Shown here one piece after another: positions 58,358 through 64,000 of a stretch of 64,000 bases of DNA. Positions within the stretch are counted from its first letter, which is position 1. The number at the start of each line of letters is the position of its first letter. A model generated the notes under the pieces. That model worked only from the letters and a program-made list of their open reading frames with translations. It was not told where the DNA came from and ran no database searches. Source of the stretch: Actinomadura barringtoniae (lineage in GTDB: Bacteria; Actinomycetota; Actinomycetes; Streptosporangiales; Streptosporangiaceae). The DNA lies in the NCBI RefSeq assembly GCF_017573505.1, contig NZ_JAGEOJ010000024.1:62001-126000 (forward strand), written 5' to 3'. The position numbers were made by a program, and so were the translations under genes.

Positions 58358-61252
58358 TCAGTGCGACAGCTCGGCCGCCACACCCTCGAAGTCGGCCGCC
58401 ATGAGCGTCAGCGCCGACGCGCTGCCGATGGCGTGCGTCGCCTCGGCGCGCCCCAGGTTCCGCGACGCAGCACGGTCCAGGTAGGCCTCGATGAGCCGCG
58501 CTCCCGTCAGTCGACCGCGGCCGCGCAGCGCCGCCAGCTCACGGTGCACGACCTCCCAGGCGTCCTGCGACAGCCGCAGCCGCCGCTCCTCGGCCAGCAG
58601 CGCCAGCAGCCGCGTGCGCGGCCGCATCTCCGACAGATCGGGCAGCCGTACGGCGCGCAGGTCGGCCACCAGCTCCGGCGAGGCCGCCGACAGCTCGCCC
58701 ACCCGGTCCGGTTCGCACGTGCCGAGCAGCGCGGTGTCGCTCACGCCCTCCAGCCGCGCCCGGTAGAACGCCGAGGCGTACGCGCCGCCCTGCGAGTCGT
58801 CCAGGATGAGAGTCTCCAGGCCCTCCAGCAGCAGCACGTGACCGGCGTGCTCGTCCAGCGCCGCGCGCAGCCCGTCGGGACCGGCCTCACGCAGGTCCTC
58901 CGAATGCATGCTGTGGACCTCGCCGCTGGACACCTCCACCTCGGCCAGCGCGCGGGCGACCATGCGGGCCAGCCGCCGCTGCCCGCTGGACGGGGTGCCG
59001 ATCAGCAGCAGCGCCGGTACCGACGCGCTGGACACCTCCTGGCCGCGCAGCCCCTTGGCCCACTTGCCGCGCCGCCGCACCTCGGTGACGACGCGTTCTA
59101 TGTCGTCGGCACCGCACAGGAAACGGATGCCGTACGCCTCGGCGACCTGCGTGCCGGTCTCGGGCGCCGGTTGCGGCGGCGCGGGCGGCGGCGGCTCGGA
59201 CACCGGCACCGGAGGCGGCGGCAGATTCGGCTGCGCGGCCGCCGCGGCGGCCGCGGGGGGCTCGGGGGGTTCGGGCGGTCCGGTCGGCCACACCGGCTCG
59301 GGCGCCGCGGGGGGCCGTCCCGGGTCCAGCTGGGTCGCCTCGGGGTCGGGATCGAACTGGGTCGCCGACGGATCGACCGGCCACGCGGGCTCGGGCGCCT
59401 CGGGCATCAGCGGCACCGGCGCCGCCGCGGGCGACGCGGCGGACGCGGAGTCGGCCTGCGGCCAGGCGGGCGCCGGCGGCGGCACGGCATGCGGGTCGTC
59501 CACCGTGGCGTCCGCCGCGGGCATGGGCGGCGGGGGAGGCGGAGGCGGAGCGATGCGCGGCGGCGGGCCCTGGGCGGCGAACGGATCCCGCCCCTGCGCC
59601 GCGGGCGGTGGCGCCGCGACCTCGGACTCGCTGCTGCCGTACGGGTCGATCGGCGGTGCACCGGCCGATCCGAGCGGCGCGGAGGGCGGCGGGCCGGGCG
59701 GCGCCTCTGCCGGGGACGGGATAGGGATCGGCGGCGCCTCCGGGGGAGGCTCGGGTGCGATCGCGGGCGGCGGCTCGGCGGCCTTGCCCTGCTCGCGCTG
59801 CGCGGCCAGGTGTTCGCGGGCCGCCTTGATGAGGTCCCACGCGCTGAGCTCGTCGGTGGAGGGCGGGGTGTTCACGCCCGCGCCCGCCAGCTCGGTCGCG
59901 GCGGCCTGCGGCACCGCGAACCCGACCGCGGGCGGCGGGACCTGGGCGAGCCGGCACCAGGTCAGCCCGAGGGTGTAGGTGGTGGCCAGCAGCGCGGCGG
60001 TGGCGTCGGGGTCGCTCGCGGCCAGCGGCTCGGGCAGCCGTCCCTCGCGCGGCCACAGCTCCCGCAAAGGGTTGCCCGGGTCGGCCAGGACCGCCTGCAG
60101 CGTGCGGGCACTGTCGGGGTCCAGCCAGCGCTGCAGCGCCGGGAGCGCGTTCGGCGCGGCCTGCAGGTCGGCGGCCAGCACCGCCACTCCCGCGCGGCGC
60201 ACCTCGTCGTGGCCGCGGCCGACGGCGGCCGGGCGCGGCCCGGTGAGGCCTGAGACGATCTGCTGCAGGTCGTACAGCGCCAGCCGCAGGAACTCGCCCG
60301 GCGCCGCGTCGCGCACCATCGTGGTGGCGTACTCGGCGGGGCAGCGCCGCCGCCACTCCTGCAGCACCGCGGCCGGCCCGTAGCGGGCGGTCGCCATGTC
60401 CTGCGGTACGAGTCGCAGCGACGCGGCGGTCACGGCGGCGAGGGCGTCGGCGCCCGGCCGGAACCGCGGGTCGGCCTGCAGCCCGGCCGCGACCTCGTAC
60501 ATGACGCGGGCGATGTGGGCGGCGCCGCCGGCGTCACCGGCGCCCAGCCGGCTGGTGTAGTAGCCGGCGAGGGTGGCGAAGTCGGGCGGCATCATCCAGT
60601 GCAGCCGCTCGGCGGGCGTGGTGAGGAACGGGACGAACGAGGCGATCAGCGGGTGCTCGGCGAGCGCCACCGGTGAGCCCGCGCACCACAGCAGCGACGC
60701 CCACGCGGCGGCGATGGTGCTGGGCGTGCCGGGCTGGAACGTGGGGTCCTGCTGGGCGAACTGCGCCGGGTTGACCGCCAGCGCCGTCGTGATGGCCTGG
60801 GAGATCCGCGCGACCACGGCGGTCTCGGGCTGCGGGCCGAGGAACCCCAGTGAGGACACCCGGCCCGCCGACAGGTCGGGGCCGGTGGGGAACAGCTGCG
60901 GGGGAACGGGCGGGGTCGCGGCGCCGCGCGGCGCGGGGACCGCGACGCGGCGGTCGCCGGGGTCGGTGGGCGGCGGGCAGGGGTGCCAGCTGCCGTCCAG
61001 GCCGCCGCGGTACCAGCGGCCCCAAGCGCCGAACAGCCACCATTCGCCGGCGCCCCACAGCATCCGCGCGATGATCTGCTCGGCGCGCTGCTGCGGCGCG
61101 GCGGCCCGCCACCACTGCGAGGCCACCAGCTCCCGGACGTTGGCCTCGACCGCGGCGAACAGGTCGCCGGCCGCCCCGCCCCCCGTGCCGCTTCCGGTAC
61201 CGGGTCCGCTCCCGGTTCCGCCGAGTCCCGCCCCGGCCGCCTGCCAGTTCAC
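58358..61252 (-). CDS. large protein with degenerate EccA/CbbX-like AAA+ domain
   Basis: 964 residues. Residues 1-490: Gly-rich start, then a helical domain of unknown family. About 497-700: Pro/Ala-rich linker with the repeated ATQFDP/ATQLDP. About 700-950: AAA+ domain like CbbX or EccA, but Walker A reads GTPSSGQRR (no Lys) and Walker B HVLLLEGLETLI (no Asp-Glu), so ATP hydrolysis is doubtful. No signal peptide. The GTG at 61252 has TAGGAT exactly at -12 to -7 and no SD (leaderless). No type VII secretion genes nearby. Confidence 0.7.
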   Translation of the reverse strand: MNWQAAGAGLGGTGSGPGTGSGTGGGAAGDLFAAVEANVRELVASQWWRAAAPQQRAEQIIARMLWGAGEWWLFGAWGRWYRGGLDGSWHPCPPPTDPGDRRVAVPAPRGAATPPVPPQLFPTGPDLSAGRVSSLGFLGPQPETAVVARISQAITTALAVNPAQFAQQDPTFQPGTPSTIAAAWASLLWCAGSPVALAEHPLIASFVPFLTTPAERLHWMMPPDFATLAGYYTSRLGAGDAGGAAHIARVMYEVAAGLQADPRFRPGADALAAVTAASLRLVPQDMATARYGPAAVLQEWRRRCPAEYATTMVRDAAPGEFLRLALYDLQQIVSGLTGPRPAAVGRGHDEVRRAGVAVLAADLQAAPNALPALQRWLDPDSARTLQAVLADPGNPLRELWPREGRLPEPLAASDPDATAALLATTYTLGLTWCRLAQVPPPAVGFAVPQAAATELAGAGVNTPPSTDELSAWDLIKAAREHLAAQREQGKAAEPPPAIAPEPPPEAPPIPIPSPAEAPPGPPPSAPLGSAGAPPIDPYGSSESEVAAPPPAAQGRDPFAAQGPPPRIAPPPPPPPPMPAADATVDDPHAVPPPAPAWPQADSASAASPAAAPVPLMPEAPEPAWPVDPSATQFDPDPEATQLDPGRPPAAPEPVWPTGPPEPPEPPAAAAAAAQPNLPPPPVPVSEPPPPAPPQPAPETGTQVAEAYGIRFLCGADDIERVVTEVRRRGKWAKGLRGQEVSSASVPALLLIGTPSSGQRRLARMVARALAEVEVSSGEVHSMHSEDLREAGPDGLRAALDEHAGHVLLLEGLETLILDDSQGGAYASAFYRARLEGVSDTALLGTCEPDRVGELSAASPELVADLRAVRLPDLSEMRPRTRLLALLAEERRLRLSQDAWEVVHRELAALRGRGRLTGARLIEAYLDRAASRNLGRAEATHAIGSASALTLMAADFEGVAAELSH

Positions 61253-61258
61253 GCCGAA

Positions 61259-61264
61259 ATCCTA
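61259..61264 (-). promoter_or_regulatory. -10 element (TAGGAT), leaderless AAA+-like gene
   Basis: TAGGAT on the minus strand is 6 nt from the GTG at 61252; a strong match. Confidence 0.55.
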
Positions 61265-61404
61265 GTCTCCCCGCGCGGATCAACGGTCATCGAACGCGAT
61301 CATCGGCCCGGACGGGCGTCCATCCCTCGGACGCCTGTCGACGTGTAATGAGCGTTATGTCACTATGCTCCTTAGTCGGGCGGGGATCGGGCAGGGGAGC
61401 GGGG

Positions 61405-62376
61405 ATGAGCACCATGACGCGGACGAAGGCCTGGGGGCTCGGGCTGGCCGTGTTCTCCTCGGTCTGCTTCGGCGCCTCCGGCCCGTTCGGCAAGGCCCTG
61501 ATCCAGGCCGGGCTCAGCCCGCTGCAAGCAGTGTGGCTGCGGATCCTGGGCGCCACGATCGTCCTGGTCCCGCTGGTCGCGCTGCTGCGCAGCCGCGGCA
61601 GCCTGACCGCGGCCCGCGCGCACTGGCCCGCGCTGGTCGGCAACGGCCTGCTCGGCGTCGCCGGCTGCCAGGCGCTGTACTTCGTGGCCGCCTCACGGCT
61701 GCCCGTCGGGATCGCGATCCTGCTGGAGTTCTGCGGCCCGATCCTGGTGCTGGGCTGGATCGGCCTGGTCCGCCGCGCCCCCGTGCACCGCACCGCCGCC
61801 GCGGGCGTCACCGTCGCCATGATCGGCCTGGCCATGGTCGTGCAGGTGTGGTCCGGGCTGAAGCTGGACGCCCTCGGTCTTGCGGCGGGCCTGGGGGCGG
61901 CGGCGTGCCAGGCCTGCTACTTCCTGCTGATCGAACGGCTGTCGGGGAAGGTCGACCCGCTGGTCGCGACCGCCTCGGGCAGCCTGGTCGCCGCGCTCGC
62001 GCTCACCGCGATCGCCTCCCCGTGGTCGCTGCCGTGGACCGTGCTGTCGGATGCGGTGCCGGTCGGCGACCATCACGCGCCCGGCTGGGCGCTGGCCGCC
62101 TGGGTGATCCTGGTCAGCACCGTGCTGGCCTACCTCACCGGCGTCGCCGCCGTGCAGCGCCTGTCGGCGCAGGTCGCCGGGGCGATCTGCTACACCGAGG
62201 CGGTCGCCGCCACCCTCATCGCCTGGGCCGCCCTGGGCGAGCGCCTCACCACCGTGCAGCTGATCGGCGGCGCGATCGTGCTGGCCGGGGCGTTCATCGC
62301 CCAGCGGGCCACCATCGAACGCCCCGTCCCCGTCCCGGCCGCCCCCGGCCGCTCCGACACCGTCCTGGCCCACTGA
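61405..62376 (+). CDS. EamA/DMT family transporter (RhtA-like)
   Basis: 323 residues, ten hydrophobic helices in two EamA repeats (FSSVCFGASGPFGKALIQAGLSPLQAVWLRILGA; CYFLLIERLSGKVDPLVATASGSLVAAL; QLIGGAIVLAGAFIAQ). Likely exports amino acids or other metabolites. The ATG at 61405 has GGGGAG upstream; a -10-like TATGCT lies at 61364-61369. Tandem repeats overlap its stop codon. Confidence 0.85.
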   Translation: MSTMTRTKAWGLGLAVFSSVCFGASGPFGKALIQAGLSPLQAVWLRILGATIVLVPLVALLRSRGSLTAARAHWPALVGNGLLGVAGCQALYFVAASRLPVGIAILLEFCGPILVLGWIGLVRRAPVHRTAAAGVTVAMIGLAMVVQVWSGLKLDALGLAAGLGAAACQACYFLLIERLSGKVDPLVATASGSLVAALALTAIASPWSLPWTVLSDAVPVGDHHAPGWALAAWVILVSTVLAYLTGVAAVQRLSAQVAGAICYTEAVAATLIAWAALGERLTTVQLIGGAIVLAGAFIAQRATIERPVPVPAAPGRSDTVLAH

Positions 62377-62462
62377 CCCTGGCCCACTGACCCTGGCCCA
62401 CTGACCCTGGCCCACTGACCCTGGCCCACTGACCCTGGCCCACTGACCCTGGCCCACTGACC
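62365..62462 (+). repeat. seven 14-bp tandem repeats at a gene end
   Basis: Seven exact copies of CTGGCCCACTGACC. The first includes the last codons (Leu-Ala-His) and the TGA stop of the EamA gene; each copy carries a TGA. Confidence 0.95.
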
Positions 62463-62509
62463 GGGGCCCGCCGACCCCGGTCCGGACCGACCCGACCGCG
62501 CCCTATCCG

Positions 62510-63280
62510 TCAGGCGTTCTCGCGGCGGAACCGGCGCGTGCCCAGCGCGACCGACCCCACCAGCAGCACCACCGTCACCGCCGCGCCCTCGGCCACCGCC
62601 GCGCTCGCGTACTCGCCCAGGAACACCGCCCGCACCGCGTCCACCACGTACCGGAACGGGGTGAGGCGCGACACCACGTTCAGCCAGGTGGGCGCCATGC
62701 TCATCGGCAGCAGCATCCCCGACAGCAGCATCAGCGGCAGCGTCACCGTGGTCAGCAGCGGCGCGAACGCGTCCTCGCTGCGCGTCATCAGCGCCAGCAC
62801 GTACGACAGCGACGCCACGCTCACCGCCAGCGCGACCACGATCACCAGGCCGATGACCAGGCCCGCCGCCGGTGCGCGCAGGCCCATCACCAGCCCGACC
62901 GCCAGCAGCATCACCGCCTGCACCGACAGCACCACCGTGTCGCGCAGCACCCGCCCCAGCAGCAGCGCGACGCGGCTGACCGGGGTGACGCGCAGCCGCT
63001 CCACCACGCCCGAGCGCAGGTCGGCGATCAGGCCGAACCCGACGAACGCCGCGCCGAACAGCGACAGCTGGATGAGGACGCCCGGCACGAACACCTGCCA
63101 GGCGTTGCCGCCGCCGAAGCCGCGAGTGCCCGCCATCTTGGTCAGCAGCGGCCCGAACAGCAGCAGGTACAGCAGCGGCTGCATCGCGCCGAACACCACG
63201 GCGACCTTGCTGCGCAGCGTCTGCCGCAGATGCCGGCGGAAGATCAGGTAGGTGTCGCGAGAAGTCTGGGCGAAAGACAT
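62510..63280 (-). CDS. ABC-2 type exporter permease
   Basis: 256 residues, six membrane helices. RSKVAVVFGAMQPLLYLLLFGPL, LRSGVVERLRVTPVSRVALLLGRVLRD and LPLMLLSGMLLPMSMAPTWLNVVSRLTPFRYVVDAVRAVFLGEY are typical of DrrB-like permeases. The ATG at 63280 has AAGGA upstream. It follows the ATPase gene by 14 nt as one operon. Confidence 0.88.
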   Translation of the reverse strand: MSFAQTSRDTYLIFRRHLRQTLRSKVAVVFGAMQPLLYLLLFGPLLTKMAGTRGFGGGNAWQVFVPGVLIQLSLFGAAFVGFGLIADLRSGVVERLRVTPVSRVALLLGRVLRDTVVLSVQAVMLLAVGLVMGLRAPAAGLVIGLVIVVALAVSVASLSYVLALMTRSEDAFAPLLTTVTLPLMLLSGMLLPMSMAPTWLNVVSRLTPFRYVVDAVRAVFLGEYASAAVAEGAAVTVVLLVGSVALGTRRFRRENA

Positions 63281-63294
63281 GGAGGAGAGTCCTT

Positions 63295-64000
63295 TCAGGC
63301 GGCGTCGCGCAGCGAACGGCCGGTGACGGTGAGGAAGACGTCGTCGAGGGTCGGGCGGGCCAGGTGCAGCGAGCTCAGCTCGGCACCGGCCGCGTCCAGC
63401 GCGCGGACCAGGCCCATCAGCTCCCGGTCGCCGTTGTGGACGGTGAGGCGGACCGTGTCGCCGGCCACCACCGCCTCCCGTACGGCCGGATGCTCCGACA
63501 GCGCGGCGCGGACGCGGTCGGCCGCGCCGGCGCCGGTGCCCGCGAGCTCGAGGGTGACCACGTCGCCCGAGACGCGGCGCTTCAGCTCGTCGGGGGAGCC
63601 CTCGGCGACGATCTCGCCGTGGTCGATGATCAGGATCCGGTCGCACAGCGCGTCGGCCTCGTCCAGGTAGTGCGTGGTGAGGAACACCGTGGTGCCGTCC
63701 TCGCCGCGCAGCCGCCGGATGTGCTCCCACAGGTTCCCGCGGCTCTGCGGGTCAAGGCCCGTGGTCGGCTCGTCCAGGAACACCAGCGGCGGCGTGTGCA
63801 CCAGCCCGAGCGCGATGTCCAGGCGGCGCCGCTGCCCGCCCGACAGCGACCCCGCCGGCCGGCCCGCCAGGCCCTCCAGGTCCAGCCGCGCGCACAGCTT
63901 GGCGATGCGCTCTCCCGCGTCCGCCACCCCGTACAGGCTGGCCTGCAGCTCCAGCTCCTCGCCGACCGGGACCGACGGGTCGGTGCCGCCGCCCTGCGCG
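63295..64000 (-). CDS. ABC exporter ATP-binding protein (partial, N terminus beyond right edge)
   Basis: About 234 C-terminal residues are visible. Signature LSGGQRRRLDIALGLVH, Walker B LVFLDEPTTGLD, H-loop TTHYLDEADAL and a DrrA-type C-terminal domain; Walker A lies outside the window. It drives export with the permease encoded downstream. Substrate unknown, drug or lipid-like by family. Confidence 0.88.
   Translation of the reverse strand, partial: AQGGGTDPSVPVGEELELQASLYGVADAGERIAKLCARLDLEGLAGRPAGSLSGGQRRRLDIALGLVHTPPLVFLDEPTTGLDPQSRGNLWEHIRRLRGEDGTTVFLTTHYLDEADALCDRILIIDHGEIVAEGSPDELKRRVSGDVVTLELAGTGAGAADRVRAALSEHPAVREAVVAGDTVRLTVHNGDRELMGLVRALDAAGAELSSLHLARPTLDDVFLTVTGRSLRDAA

Noticed and set aside
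58361..60253. Long plus-strand Arg/Gly-rich frame over the AAA+-like gene
   Set aside because: Shadow of the minus-strand gene, which has a recognisable domain and a strong promoter.
62365..62462. Repeat array as CRISPR
   Set aside because: Units are 14 bp with no spacers and no cas genes nearby; it is a simple minisatellite.

Overview
The window is very GC-rich double-stranded bacterial DNA with strong G/C third-position bias and densely packed genes, many joined by ATGA/GTGA stop-start overlaps. The gene content points to an actinomycete: a housekeeping sigma factor of the HrdB/SigA type with a Lys/Ala-rich N-terminal insert, mycothiol-dependent maleylpyruvate-isomerase-like proteins, a DUF3040 protein, an Rv2578c-type radical SAM protein, an NnaR-type HemD/winged-helix regulator and classical menaquinone genes. 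A Streptosporangiales/Thermomonosporaceae-like organism is a reasonable inference, but no rRNA or other taxonomic marker is present. I saw no rRNA, tRNA, prophage, IS element or CRISPR array.

Layout. 1-3.7 kb: end of an unrecognised gene, a DinB/MDMPI-like protein, the nitrate transporter narK, a small Cys-rich protein and a Nudix hydrolase. 4.0-12.6 kb: assimilatory nitrate/nitrite reduction (nitrate reductase, its flavoprotein partner, nirB, nirD, an NnaR-like regulator, a sirohydrochlorin chelatase for siroheme). narK, the nitrate reductase gene and nirB share one promoter design: four 5-bp half-sites 11 bp apart, resembling GlnR boxes, ending exactly 10 bp before a -10 element. 12.6-18.4 kb: a VOC protein; a MarR regulator divergent from a DrrAB-type exporter; a TetR regulator divergent from an amine oxidase and an HD-like protein. 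18.5-26.1 kb: the principal sigma factor, then a LacI-controlled locus pairing a secreted nucleoside hydrolase with a ribose-type ABC importer. 26.2-32.1 kb: a cation diffusion facilitator and menE, menB, menC, menD; menF lies further on at 40.7 kb.

32.1-49.3 kb: mixed accessory and housekeeping genes: an RHH protein with a DUF4097 protein, a tyrosine phosphatase, a desaturase, a Nei-type glycosylase, a MerR/reductase pair, a SnoaL-like protein, a methyltransferase, EamA and BioY transporters, a CrcB-DUF190-CrcB fluoride-exporter cluster, an SDR, an HtrA-like protease, and an ECF42-like sigma factor with its YCII partner. 49.4-64 kb: an FMN riboswitch before an unusual riboflavin synthase-DHBP synthase fusion, a glycosyltransferase, an intein-bearing radical SAM protein behind a SOS-like box, a GH10-like lipoprotein, an anti-sigma-type ATPase, a WYL regulator, a 964-residue protein with a degenerate EccA/CbbX-type AAA+ domain, an EamA transporter, and an ABC-2 exporter cut by the right edge.

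Two patterns cut across the window. At least a dozen genes have a -10-like hexamer ending 6-7 nt before the start codon, as expected for leaderless mRNAs. Five genes carry short tandem repeats that start at, overlap or duplicate their stop codon.
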